This document shows, one piece after another, positions 45,071-54,336 of a DNA stretch of 64,000 nucleotides (within the stretch, counting starts at the first letter, position 1; every line of letters starts with the position of its first letter). The notes below the pieces were generated by a model. The model saw only the letters and a list, made by a program, of their open reading frames with translations, was not told where the DNA came from and searched no databases. The translations under genes and the position numbers were made by a program. Source of the DNA: MGIIb-O1 sp002457595 (lineage in GTDB: Archaea; Thermoplasmatota; Poseidoniia; Poseidoniales; Thalassarchaeaceae); the NCBI GenBank assembly GCA_045568115.1, contig JBJLBO010000001.1, forward strand, positions 372,001 to 436,000, given 5' to 3'.

Positions 45071-45259
45071 TCAATCATCTCCGACTTCGAACACCACATT
45101 GGGGTCGCGTCAGTGACTCATCCGTGTAGTCATTCAGTCTTGAAAGTGACCTATGTTAATGAAGCTCCAATATATGATGAATCCTAGCATTTCCATACAC
45201 TCAGAATAGTTAGAAATGCCGGGGTCGAGTTTTATGGTCAACACCCATTATCGAGAAAC

Positions 45260-45850
45260 ATGGCAGAACTATTTGAGGCCGACTCCTACATGATTCGACA
45301 GAAAGTATTGAAACTCCTCGGTGAGGAATTTCATATTTATTCAGATGAATCAATGGAGAATATGATTGGTTATTCTAAGCAGAAAGCACTGAAGTTGAAA
45401 GAAGACATTCGAGTCTATTCCGACGAATCGCAGTCTACAGAGTTACTGACGATTAAGCAGAAGGGAATTTTGGACTTCACAGGAGGTTTCGGTCTTGTAG
45501 ATGGACAAACAGGAGATTCACTGGGCTCTATGAAACGCAAGGGTTTGAAATCAATGTTCAAAGATTCATGGGTCGTTTTGAATTCTGAAGGTAATGAGGT
45601 TGGAACTCTTGGTGAAGATAGTGGTGTTTTGGCTTTGGTTCGTAGATTCGTTCCTGGCATGGCTTTACTCATTCCTCAGGAATTTTCTTTGAAGATGAAT
45701 GGTGCCTCTGGAAAAGTCACCTTCACTCAGAAAATCAACCCATTGGTTCACAAATTAGTAGTCAGTGGTGTTTCTAGTTCAGGAATTGACCCTAGAATTG
45801 CGGCAAGTGCGGCAGTTCTACTAATTGCAATAGAAGGTAGGCAGGGTTAA
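45260..45850 (+). CDS. LURP-one/scramblase-like protein
   Basis: 196 residues. The pattern of short strands (FHIYSDES; IRVYSDES; LLTIKQKGILDFTGGFGLVD; LGSMKRKGLKSMFKDSW; EVGTLGED) and a final hydrophobic helix (DPRIAASAAVLLIAIEG) fits the LURP-one-related/tubby-like 12-stranded barrel. Related proteins bind or scramble phospholipids; nothing is known for archaeal members. It ends in the same four bases as the converging YbjQ-like gene (TTAA). The 189-base gap before it has an ATATAT about 85 bases upstream but no gene. Confidence 0.68.
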   Translation: MAELFEADSYMIRQKVLKLLGEEFHIYSDESMENMIGYSKQKALKLKEDIRVYSDESQSTELLTIKQKGILDFTGGFGLVDGQTGDSLGSMKRKGLKSMFKDSWVVLNSEGNEVGTLGEDSGVLALVRRFVPGMALLIPQEFSLKMNGASGKVTFTQKINPLVHKLVVSGVSSSGIDPRIAASAAVLLIAIEGRQG

Positions 45851-46380
45851 TCTGACAGATTCGAATTAGCATATTTGATTGCTGTACCATAAGCGAAAAC
45901 ATCGATGTATTTACTCGATTTTGCCGACAGATACGATATTCTCGCACTCTCAAGTCTAACATTTACTACTTCATCAAATCCACCTTCTGATGCTTGGTCT
46001 CTCAGAGATTGAAGAACATCTTGACGAGCCAACATCAGAACATCATCGAAAGAAGAGATATTTCCACCGAATAGTGTATGCCATGATGCTATCCATTGGT
46101 TCCACCAACCTGGCCCCAAGACGAAATTTGCTTGTATCATTTTTGCTTCAGATATTTGTTCGTTTTTTGACGGATTTTTCTTGTTTGTTAGTGGATCTCT
46201 TCCATATTCATTTACTGTAGAAGAAACTCGATCCATCACATCATCAATCATTTTCCTATGTTTACGGCGACTGAAAATCATTGAGATAAGGAATGAAATT
46301 GGTCCGAAAAAAACGAAGAATGCAATAACTAGAATAATTAAGAATACAAACAGAAGACCAAGAACGTCCCATATTTCCAT
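45847..46380 (-). CDS. Membrane-anchored YbjQ-like (UPF0145) protein
   Basis: 177 residues. A hydrophobic helix (about 5-40) and basic RRKHRK precede a linker. The C-terminal 90 residues have the YbjQ pattern: DDVLMLARQDVLQSLRDQA, GGFDEVVNVRLESARI and VFAYGTAI. YbjQ proteins are pentameric/decameric barrels with possible metal binding; function unknown. It forms a pair with the soluble paralogue just upstream (ten bases apart), suggesting one complex with a membrane anchor. Confidence 0.72.
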   Translation of the reverse strand: MEIWDVLGLLFVFLIILVIAFFVFFGPISFLISMIFSRRKHRKMIDDVMDRVSSTVNEYGRDPLTNKKNPSKNEQISEAKMIQANFVLGPGWWNQWIASWHTLFGGNISSFDDVLMLARQDVLQSLRDQASEGGFDEVVNVRLESARISYLSAKSSKYIDVFAYGTAIKYANSNLSD

Positions 46381-46390
46381 TCAAATCACC

Positions 46391-46729
46391 TCATTCTACG
46401 ACAACTGCTGTTCCATAAGCAAGAATTTCTGAAGCCCCTGGTGTGATTGCGCTTGTTGCCATTCTAACATTCACAACAGCATTTGCTCCACGCCCAATCG
46501 CTTCCTCCAACATTCTTTGAATCGCTTCATCTCTTGATTCTCCAAGAAGTTCCGTGTAAGCCTTGAGTTCGCCACCTACAATATTTTTCAAACCAGCAAA
46601 AATATCCTTACCTACGTGCTTTGCTCTAACGGTAGAACCACTAACAACTCCCATTGTTTTGACAATTCTTCTTCCTGGGACTTCTTCTGTGCTTACCATG
46701 ATTATTGAGGTGCCTTGATCTTCACTCAT
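46391..46729 (-). CDS. YbjQ-like (UPF0145) soluble protein
   Basis: 112 residues, standard YbjQ length. Motifs: VPGRRIVKTMGVVSGSTVRA, GGELKAYTELLGESRDEAI, GANAVVNVRMATSAI and EILAYGTAVVV. It is the upstream partner of the membrane-anchored paralogue. Gene downstream begins ten bases after its stop, so co-expression is likely. Confidence 0.85.
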   Translation of the reverse strand: MSEDQGTSIIMVSTEEVPGRRIVKTMGVVSGSTVRAKHVGKDIFAGLKNIVGGELKAYTELLGESRDEAIQRMLEEAIGRGANAVVNVRMATSAITPGASEILAYGTAVVVE

Positions 46730-46776
46730 GAAGGTTCCAAGTGCTAAACGTCAATGAAGTTTTGTTAACTTGTTTT

Positions 46777-47220
46777 TCATTCAAAGATGCCTCTAATTCG
46801 AGGCACAGTTCTCTGCTTCGGATGAAGGCATTCTTCAGAAGGGTCGATGACAAATTCTTTGAGAAATCGTCGCCCAAGAATGATTCTGTGTCGCATTCGT
46901 GAACGATCTTGAAGACACAGTTCGATATCATGATCCTGCCCTGCAATCTCTAGTGTTGTTCTAATCACTGGACGCAACGTATCGTGACCTCCAGTATTTC
47001 TTACTCGACGCCACTGGTATAGAGGGCGCTGGATCCAATTTCCATTTTTGGCGAGACGGAATTTTACGACATTCTCCATGCCATTATTACTCAAACTAAT
47101 TTCTTCAGCATGGAGTGTATTTGACCAGGCACCGGTATCCATTTTCGCCATAGTGGCACCGGCTTCTAGTTCAGGTAAACCAATCCACTCGCGCCAGCCG
47201 AGTACTGTTCTTGCGCTCAT
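46777..47220 (-). CDS. RloA3/RimK-associated retropepsin-like aspartyl protease
   Basis: 147 residues from ATG 47220. LGWREWIGLPEL then the active-site MDTGAWSNTLHA (D28-T29-G30) is the signature of the PF05618 'ATP-dependent zinc protease' family, in fact retropepsin-like. RHRIILGRRFLKEFVIDPS holds the second conserved strand. Such proteins are often near RimK-type ligases, but none is visible here. ORF extends 21 codons upstream; the family begins close to LGWREW, so the shorter form is chosen. Confidence 0.82.
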   Translation of the reverse strand: MSARTVLGWREWIGLPELEAGATMAKMDTGAWSNTLHAEEISLSNNGMENVVKFRLAKNGNWIQRPLYQWRRVRNTGGHDTLRPVIRTTLEIAGQDHDIELCLQDRSRMRHRIILGRRFLKEFVIDPSEECLHPKQRTVPRIRGIFE

Positions 47221-47367
47221 GCCAATTGACTCCGACCGCTGGCGACAAACTATCCTTCTTGAATTCGACGCTTCAAAGAGCAAACACGCCCTATGTGAAA
47301 CCGTCTGAAATAGACTCGATTGTTAACTCACGAATCTTTCATATATGGTTGGTCTGGGCCATCTCTA

Positions 47368-48831
47368 ATGGCGAGCGACACCATACCCGAGGCCCTGACC
47401 TTCGATGACGTTCTTTTGTTGCCCGCTGAATCAGCGGTTCTTCCGGCTGAGGTTGATTTGAAAACTCAGTTAACCACTTCTATCTCACTGAACATTCCAA
47501 TCATGTCAGCAGCTATGGATACTGTGACTGAATCACGTATGGCTATTGCAATAGCACAATCTGGTGGAATAGGAGTAATTCATCGAAACATGAGTATTGA
47601 GGACCAGGCAGCTAAGGTGAATACAGTCAAGCGGTTTGAATCAGGCTTGGTTCTAGACCCAGTTATGGTATCTCCAGAAACCACAATTGGCGAGTTGCGT
47701 GTTCTGAAAGACAAGTATGGATTTTCAGGGATGCCTGTTGTAGATGATGAAGGTAACTTAGTCGGTTTAATTACAAATCGAGATATTCGATTTGTTGCAG
47801 ATGATAACATTCTCGTCTCAGAAATGATGACTACAGATTTGGTAACAGTTCCTCCACACGTTGACCCAGAAGTGGCCAAGAAACTCCTTCACCAACACCG
47901 CATAGAGAAGTTACTCGTGGTCGATGAGGATGGAAAGTGCTCAGGCATGATGACTGTTCGAGATATTCAGAGGAGTCGCGATAATCCAGATTCCTGCAAG
48001 GATCAACGTGGGCGACTCCGTGTCGCTGCCGCGACTGGTACTGGCGAGAGGGGCGTTGAACGTGCACTTGCCTTATTCGCGGCTGGTGCTGATGTTGTTG
48101 TTGTCGACACCGCTCATGGTCACTCACATGGAGTTCTGCATACGGTTCGCCAAATTCGTGAGCAAGCAGGTGATGAGGCTCAGATTATTGCTGGGAACGT
48201 TGCAACCGGAGCGGCCGCAGAAGCTCTAATCACAGCGGGCGCAAATGCCGTCAAAGTTGGAATAGGTCCGGGATCAATTTGTACTACTAGAATCGTCTCA
48301 GGAGTAGGAGTTCCTCAACTAACTGCGGTTCAATCAGTTGTTGCAGTTTGTAAGAAAGCAGGAATCCCTGTAATTGCTGATGGCGGAATCAAATTTAGTG
48401 GAGACATTGCTAAGGCAATCGCTGCTGGTGCTGATTGTGTAATGGTAGGAAGCGTCCTAGCAGGAACAGATGAAGCACCAGGTGAAATCATTCTCTACCA
48501 AGGTCGTTCATACAAGGTCTACCGAGGTATGGGAAGTGTGGGTGCAATGTCTAAGGGTGCTCACGATCGATACTTCCAATCTGAGCAGGGCGATACTCGA
48601 AAGTATGTTCCCGAAGGAATAGAGGGACGAGTTCCAGCAAGAGGACCGGTCGAACATGTTCTACACCAGTTAATTGGTGGTCTACGCTCCTCAATGGGTT
48701 ACACAGGTAATGGTGATATTGCTAATATGAGAGAAAACTGTCAATTTGTCAGAATTACAAACGCAGGCCTATCTGAATCACATGTTCACGATGTTGAGAT
48801 AACTCGTGAGGCTCCAAATTATCGCCGTTGA
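47368..48831 (+). CDS. guaB: IMP dehydrogenase
   Basis: 487 residues from ATG 47368. IMP dehydrogenase converts IMP to XMP, the first step to GTP. N-terminal LTFDDVLLLP, two CBS domains (about 95-210), the active-site loop GIGPGSICTTRI, flap YRGMGSVGAM and the C-terminal GLRSSMGYTG. All catalytic segments are intact. The reading frame extends 16 codons upstream but the start chosen is before the conserved beginning. It is divergent from the RloA3-like gene. Confidence 0.96.
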   Translation: MASDTIPEALTFDDVLLLPAESAVLPAEVDLKTQLTTSISLNIPIMSAAMDTVTESRMAIAIAQSGGIGVIHRNMSIEDQAAKVNTVKRFESGLVLDPVMVSPETTIGELRVLKDKYGFSGMPVVDDEGNLVGLITNRDIRFVADDNILVSEMMTTDLVTVPPHVDPEVAKKLLHQHRIEKLLVVDEDGKCSGMMTVRDIQRSRDNPDSCKDQRGRLRVAAATGTGERGVERALALFAAGADVVVVDTAHGHSHGVLHTVRQIREQAGDEAQIIAGNVATGAAAEALITAGANAVKVGIGPGSICTTRIVSGVGVPQLTAVQSVVAVCKKAGIPVIADGGIKFSGDIAKAIAAGADCVMVGSVLAGTDEAPGEIILYQGRSYKVYRGMGSVGAMSKGAHDRYFQSEQGDTRKYVPEGIEGRVPARGPVEHVLHQLIGGLRSSMGYTGNGDIANMRENCQFVRITNAGLSESHVHDVEITREAPNYRR

Positions 48832-48842
48832 AATTCTCGATT

Positions 48843-50930
48843 TCAAGCAGCTTCAATTGTATAGTCAAGAGTAATTAGTTCAACCAAATACTCGACCTCT
48901 TCACCATCATCTGTGTGTGAGCAACCAACTCCTCCACCGGTGTCAACTACTACGGTAAGATCTAGAGAGTAAGCGCCCAAACCAGCATCTCCGACGTCTA
49001 GTCCATTGTTGATATCTGATTTCGATACACCGCTAACGTTGCCAGTCATCGATGCGTTATACCACTCAACTACCACTAGATGAGAGGAAGGACCTGAACC
49101 TGAGTTCTGACCACTTGCTGAAGTATTGTGTTCGTTGTGGACCATTGTTCCTGTTATGGTGTCTGGATCGGGATTGGATGCACCAGGTAAGTTACACCCT
49201 ATACCAGCACTGGTTTCATCTTCTGAATAAGTCAGAGTAACTCTAACTCCTACGATATTCAGATCATCTGCATCGTCTACAGAATCAGTGTGCATATTGA
49301 TAGTCAAGTTCTCTCCATCATTCACATACTCGATACCATCAGCCAATTGCTCGCTTGAGAAACTCGCATCAACAAGCCAATCACCCGGTGAACCTCCGCC
49401 TGATTCCATTGAATCCGGTCCTGCGAAGGCATAGGTTGCCTCTACTACAGTAATTGGTGCTAGAATTACCAGTGCACCAACCGCTAGTGTTCGAGTATCG
49501 GGTAATTCGTAACGTCCTAGCGGTGAGACATCGGAATTGCGCAATTGATGCATTACGAAGTGTGTAATGAAAGCCGCTCCCATTCCTGGAATTGATTCGA
49601 AGACGTCATCGTTCAATCCTAACAGCCTCCAAGTAATTACGCCTGTCAAAGCAGCTACCATCATAGCCATCGTGTGGGTTGTATCAGGCTCATATCCAGC
49701 CCAACGGATAATCAAAATCGGCACGAAAATCGAACCTAGTCCATAGACAGCAAGTACTACCAGAGTGAAGACAGAGTCTCCTCCTGGCACATACAAACCG
49801 AAAATCGAAATTGCTGTTGCAAAAGCAGCCACGACCAATGTGACAATCTTAGTTTTCTTGTGATCTTGACTGATCTCAGGCATGATGTCATCAGTGAATG
49901 CTGCGGTACAAGCGAGCACTTGACTGTCGGCTGTCGACATAGTCGCAGCAAATATGGATGCTAGAATTAAGCCGACCCAGAACGGTCCGAGAGTTTCCAT
50001 CGCTAACATCGGCAATCCAAGTTCTGGGTCGAACTCGGTCCCAGTGAAAACCACCCGACTCGCCAGACCGATTATCACCATGATCACGAGGAATGGAGTT
50101 TGCCAAGCGAAGAACCACAACATCGCTGTCTTACGATCTTCGTCTGTCCCGAGAGTCATCACCCGAGTCACAACCTGAGGCTGTCCAGCTACGCTCAGAC
50201 CACCCAAGAAAAATGCGAACACCCACAGCGAAACACCCAACCCGAGATCCGCTGGAACTATACTCGTGAGATTCGCATCCTGAGCAGCCAAACCATCGTG
50301 TAATCCACCGAATCCACCGACTTCTTGCATCGCTACCCAGCATAGTAAGCTCGAGCCGACGATCATCACACTCGATTGGGCTGCGTCGGTCCAAATCGAA
50401 GCGCGGATTCCGCCCGCATAACAGTAAGCAACAACTAGAACGAATCCGATGAGAATGCCAACTACCTCTGACCAGCCCAACATAACGTATAGCGCCTTAC
50501 CGCCGCTAGTGAGTTGAGCTGCTGCATAGACTGACAGGAATAGAATGGAAAGCATCGCGGCGAGTTTTGCCTCGGGAGAACCCGTAACCTCGGAAACAAG
50601 AGAGGAGAGTGAACGTATACCACGTTCATTTGCTGATTGCTGGATAAATTTGTACAACCAAACCCAGGCTACTATTTGCCCTATCATTGAGCCGACCCCG
50701 ATCCACATTATGGAATAGCCCATGGTGAAAGTAAACCCGATGAAACCGATGAACATGTAGCCACTATTCCAGGTACTAACCGCAGATAATGCAGCCAATG
50801 CTGGATGCATTCCACGACCCGCCACGAGGTAGTCATCTGTCGTGTCCTCCTTGACCCACATACTTGCCAGACCGATGCCTGCAAAGGCAGTCATGAATAG
50901 CAGGAATGAGCCGATGAGGATGAGGTCCAT
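48843..50930 (-). CDS. Sodium:solute symporter (SSS/PutP family) with C-terminal extracytoplasmic domain
   Basis: 695 residues. About 13 TM helices in the first 500 residues with the family patterns TTDDYLVAGRGMHP, STWNSGYMFIG, GGIRASIWTDAAQ and ATMSTADSQVLACT (Na+ site region). It imports a small solute with Na+, perhaps proline or an organic acid; substrate not determinable. After the last helix (about 500) are about 190 residues, Asp/Ser/Gly-rich, beta-type, with a Cys pair (GIGCNLPG and GVGCSHTDD), probably facing outside. This domain is not standard for the SSS family. Confidence 0.88.
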   Translation of the reverse strand: MDLILIGSFLLFMTAFAGIGLASMWVKEDTTDDYLVAGRGMHPALAALSAVSTWNSGYMFIGFIGFTFTMGYSIMWIGVGSMIGQIVAWVWLYKFIQQSANERGIRSLSSLVSEVTGSPEAKLAAMLSILFLSVYAAAQLTSGGKALYVMLGWSEVVGILIGFVLVVAYCYAGGIRASIWTDAAQSSVMIVGSSLLCWVAMQEVGGFGGLHDGLAAQDANLTSIVPADLGLGVSLWVFAFFLGGLSVAGQPQVVTRVMTLGTDEDRKTAMLWFFAWQTPFLVIMVIIGLASRVVFTGTEFDPELGLPMLAMETLGPFWVGLILASIFAATMSTADSQVLACTAAFTDDIMPEISQDHKKTKIVTLVVAAFATAISIFGLYVPGGDSVFTLVVLAVYGLGSIFVPILIIRWAGYEPDTTHTMAMMVAALTGVITWRLLGLNDDVFESIPGMGAAFITHFVMHQLRNSDVSPLGRYELPDTRTLAVGALVILAPITVVEATYAFAGPDSMESGGGSPGDWLVDASFSSEQLADGIEYVNDGENLTINMHTDSVDDADDLNIVGVRVTLTYSEDETSAGIGCNLPGASNPDPDTITGTMVHNEHNTSASGQNSGSGPSSHLVVVEWYNASMTGNVSGVSKSDINNGLDVGDAGLGAYSLDLTVVVDTGGGVGCSHTDDGEEVEYLVELITLDYTIEAA

Positions 50931-50962
50931 CGGCTTACTGCGTGAGCCGGAGCGATATCAAC

Positions 50963-50981
50963 GATGGGGAGAATTCCCATC
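50963..50981. promoter_or_regulatory. Small inverted repeat GATGGG-N7-CCCATC
   Basis: A 6-base perfect inverted repeat in the gap between the symporter start and the small protein at 51056. It could be an operator of the symporter or a small hairpin; no strong evidence. Confidence 0.25.
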
Positions 50982-51055
50982 TCTTGAGCAGAATTATGCT
51001 TGCACCATAGATTGCGGAACATATTATTGAAGACTGTGCCCCCTCTCTCAGCAAT

Positions 51056-51190
51056 ATGAGCGAAGGATTGGCTGCGATTGTTTTCATCCTTCTTTTAATT
51101 CCAGGTTGGGCTGTGGGTTTAGGTGCGCTTTTCCTCTATTTATGGCGACGTGTTTATCGGAATCGAGGTAAGGATTCCAATGAGTTCTGA
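51056..51190 (+). CDS. 44-residue single-pass membrane microprotein
   Basis: Reads MSEGLAAIVFILLLIPGW, then a long hydrophobic stretch to LYLWRRVYRNRG and an acidic/polar end. One or two short hydrophobic helices (5-18 and 20-32) and a basic cytoplasmic end. It is too short for typical ORF lists. It lies between the symporter (divergent) and the large lipoprotein, with an ORF of 45 codons bounded by ATG and TGA. Real coding is likely from the hydrophobic composition, but not proven. Confidence 0.5.
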   Translation: MSEGLAAIVFILLLIPGWAVGLGALFLYLWRRVYRNRGKDSNEF

Positions 51191-51229
51191 CGGCAATAGT
51201 CTTAATTCAGATTTTTTTCTGCATATGTC

Positions 51230-54200
51230 ATGAGTAGTCCACGAATCACCGCAATTCTTGTGTTTGCGATTCTAATTTCACCCGGTTGCCTTTCTTTAGC
51301 AGATATTGATCCTGAGATAATTGAAGGATGTACTGATGAACTCGCTATCAATTATGATGAGAATGCGAATTCAAATGATGGCTCATGCGAATATCAGATT
51401 GTTGAGACTCTGAAGGGTTGCACATCTCCATCTGCAATTAACTACAATCCAGAAGCTGAAGAAAATGATTACAGTTGTATTTTTACTGCTTCGCCTCTTG
51501 AGATTGACACCGCCCTAGAAGAGATTACAAATTCTCTATTTGAATTTCAGAATAAAGAATTAATGGATTCGTCATTGGTATCGACGTTAAGTAATGGTCC
51601 AGATGAAAATTCAGTTATATTAACCAATGATAATGATGGAATTAAGTTGTCATCATCAGGTTATCACACAAATTTCTATGAAAATGCATTGACAATTATC
51701 GATAACAGTGGAATAGTTACATTATGTGAGATATTTGATCCAGCCCTTGAAGTCGAGGATTGTTCACAATTCAGGAATCACGCCTCAGATTCAGATAACA
51801 TCAATTCTGCTCTTCAGATTTTTGAGTATGATGAAGTTTTACGACAATATCAATCATTATTGTCACTACGGATTCCAGCAGGAAATGAATGGTCTGTAAA
51901 TATTGATAATGTAGAATCCACCTATCAGACTGCAACTGCTTTTCTGGGCCCTTACTCATTGACTGCAATTTTATCGATTGGTAGTATTTCTCTAAAGTCT
52001 CTTGAAATTACAGACTCTAGCCAATACGCTAACGGGATAACCTACGAATTGAGTGTAGAAGATTTTCAGTATAATACCCCAGAAGACCAGAACCCTTCTC
52101 TAATGCCTGCAGAGATTTCATTTAGCGAACCAATTATTACAGATGATGGCCCCATTTTCATTTGGGAATGCTACTTAGAATATGTCGATTTAGACTCTCT
52201 AGAAAATGATGAGGTTGAGACTGTACAAGACGCACAATATTCAGAGGCCGAATTCCCTGATTTCTGTGGCGAGAACATTAACAACGACCCTGAAGAGAGT
52301 GAATACTCTTCATTAAACCCCATTTTTGATACTCGTTGGGGGTCAGCGACATACATTTGGGATGAGGAATCTGGCGACATCATTGAAGTTGTGATGGAAA
52401 TAGAGTATAGTTCAGATTCAATTAGATGGAATTATCTAGACTTGACATCCGATCAGTGCGAAGATCAAAATGGAAATTATGACCAATCAACTCAGAGATG
52501 TGAGATATATTCAGAAGAAGCTAATGTTTTAGTGTCTGACCAATATTTCTGTCAAGATGATGATGAAGGAGATAATTGTCACAGATATGGAATTAATTCC
52601 GATGGTCATTTGTTTTTTGCATATGAACGGGAGTTCGTAGAACCAGGACCACCTCCAGTAATGGAATGGGAATGCTACATGGGACTTGTTGATTTAGATG
52701 CTCTAGAAAATGATGATGTAGATACAGTGAGAGATGCAATGTATTACTACAGTGATACGCCTGATTTCTGTGGAGAACTTGTTGAAGATGATCCAGAAAA
52801 TGGTAGTTTCACATCTACTGGACCTATTTTCGATACACGATGGGGTACGATCAGTTATATCGTGTCAGGGGATACTTACAAAGAGGTAGTTTTTGAGCAA
52901 GATATAGCTGCAACATCAACGACCACATACATTCTTGATGTGACCGCAGATGAATGTTCTGAAAATGGTGGCACGTACAATATTCTAACTCAGATTTGCG
53001 ATCTTGGAGCATATGAAGGGGATAACACCGCTTCCGACCTATACATGTGTATGGATGATTATTGTGACAGATATGGCATTAATGAGGATGGCCACTTATT
53101 CAATGGATATGAAGTCGAAGGTGATGGCGAAGAACCCGAAGAAGGTGACTTGTTCTGGATTTGTGACGACTCTTTCTTCGCAGAGGATACTACTCCCCTA
53201 GGTCCTGACAGTGACGAAAATGTACAAGCACAGGTAGATGCTATGTCAGAGCCTGAGTGGTGTGGAGATGCAGTTGAATTAGATGATTCCTTTGAATCAG
53301 ATTCTTCATCTGAAACAGATATTTCTAGTAGTAATTGGAATAATCCAGAAGGTTTCTATCTCGACTTCCTAAATTCAGGTAGTTTGAACCAAGGTATTCG
53401 TGATATTTCTCAAGATGAATGTAGTGAATATGGCGGGACCTGGAATTCAATCGAAGATGCCTGTGAACTGCCAGTTGGAGGGTGGTCTGCCAATGAAACT
53501 CTTGTTGAATTGTCTTTTTGGGGAGATTCTGAATTTATTCGATATGAGATAATTGATGGAGGAATTGTACTAGCATTTTCTGAGGAAGAAAGTACAGGTG
53601 CTCCTGACATGGAAAATACATTTCGAGATGGATATGAGGACGTTGGATACGATTCTTATGAATTCATAGCAACTGAAGACGGTCTCCATATTTTTGAATC
53701 AGAACAGGACAATGATGGCTATCTTTACTTGTATGAGGGATTTTTCGACTCTGGAGAGCCTGTTACTAATGCCATTGCGGCTCAAGATGACTGGGGAGAC
53801 GGGTCTGTAATTCACTGGGATCTCACATCTGGTCAGAATTATGTAATCGTCACAACAATGTATTCTGAAGGCGATGGTGAAATGTCTTTCGATAACACGA
53901 TAATTTCACCATCAGATCAAGAAACTACTTGGAGTGGTGAAATAAATTCAGATTCTCCAACATTCATTAGACCGGATGGATATTGGGAAGAAAATCCAGT
54001 CGAAGAAAATAGTGGTTCTAGTATGTTAGTTCAAGTTGATGATTCTCACTGGAACAATGTACCACTCGACGAACTAAATTTAGAAATTTTTGTTGATGGA
54101 ATGTTTGCTGAAAGCATGTTGATGAGCTCTAATACAGAGACATTTGATGGAATCACAATTTCAATTTACGATAAAGATGGAAATGGCTTATTGTCTAACG

Positions 54201-54298
54201 GGGATGAATTTGTGATTCAAACGGAATCAATTTCATTCGATTCCCTAACCTTTGAGATTTGGGACGAGTGGGCTCAGAGCTATGCAACCCTAATCTAA
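51230..54298 (+). CDS. Large lipoprotein with Cys-rich and tandem repeat domains
   Basis: 1022 residues. A lipobox ISPGC puts the lipidated Cys at residue 20. Two copies of a GC-D-x-AINY-...-DGSC-x-Y motif follow (about 34-56 and 66-88); this type is common in marine surface proteins. Residues about 318-475, 482-640 and 660-785 repeat a unit beginning WECY or WICD, with an acidic loop, DFCG or EWCG and PIFDTRWG. Each of these ends with a DEC/DQC-type Cys pair. C-terminal 200 residues have calcium-like DxDxNG loops and a beta pattern. Acidic throughout, with four or more disulfides. Function: probably cell-surface binding; not recognised. Confidence 0.78.
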   Translation: MSSPRITAILVFAILISPGCLSLADIDPEIIEGCTDELAINYDENANSNDGSCEYQIVETLKGCTSPSAINYNPEAEENDYSCIFTASPLEIDTALEEITNSLFEFQNKELMDSSLVSTLSNGPDENSVILTNDNDGIKLSSSGYHTNFYENALTIIDNSGIVTLCEIFDPALEVEDCSQFRNHASDSDNINSALQIFEYDEVLRQYQSLLSLRIPAGNEWSVNIDNVESTYQTATAFLGPYSLTAILSIGSISLKSLEITDSSQYANGITYELSVEDFQYNTPEDQNPSLMPAEISFSEPIITDDGPIFIWECYLEYVDLDSLENDEVETVQDAQYSEAEFPDFCGENINNDPEESEYSSLNPIFDTRWGSATYIWDEESGDIIEVVMEIEYSSDSIRWNYLDLTSDQCEDQNGNYDQSTQRCEIYSEEANVLVSDQYFCQDDDEGDNCHRYGINSDGHLFFAYEREFVEPGPPPVMEWECYMGLVDLDALENDDVDTVRDAMYYYSDTPDFCGELVEDDPENGSFTSTGPIFDTRWGTISYIVSGDTYKEVVFEQDIAATSTTTYILDVTADECSENGGTYNILTQICDLGAYEGDNTASDLYMCMDDYCDRYGINEDGHLFNGYEVEGDGEEPEEGDLFWICDDSFFAEDTTPLGPDSDENVQAQVDAMSEPEWCGDAVELDDSFESDSSSETDISSSNWNNPEGFYLDFLNSGSLNQGIRDISQDECSEYGGTWNSIEDACELPVGGWSANETLVELSFWGDSEFIRYEIIDGGIVLAFSEEESTGAPDMENTFRDGYEDVGYDSYEFIATEDGLHIFESEQDNDGYLYLYEGFFDSGEPVTNAIAAQDDWGDGSVIHWDLTSGQNYVIVTTMYSEGDGEMSFDNTIISPSDQETTWSGEINSDSPTFIRPDGYWEENPVEENSGSSMLVQVDDSHWNNVPLDELNLEIFVDGMFAESMLMSSNTETFDGITISIYDKDGNGLLSNGDEFVIQTESISFDSLTFEIWDEWAQSYATLI

Positions 54299-54336
54299 CT
54301 CAATCGGTGCGTAATTTACAGCCCTATGTGCAACTG

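Noticed and set aside
45071..45259. C/D-box guide RNA (ATGATGA at about 45175)
   Set aside because: No D box (CTGA) at the needed spacing and no terminal stem; only an ATATAT promoter-like run is seen.
46722..46946. 74-codon ORF on the minus strand between YbjQ and RloA3-like genes
   Set aside because: Overlaps the RloA3-like gene in another frame and has no protein-like pattern.
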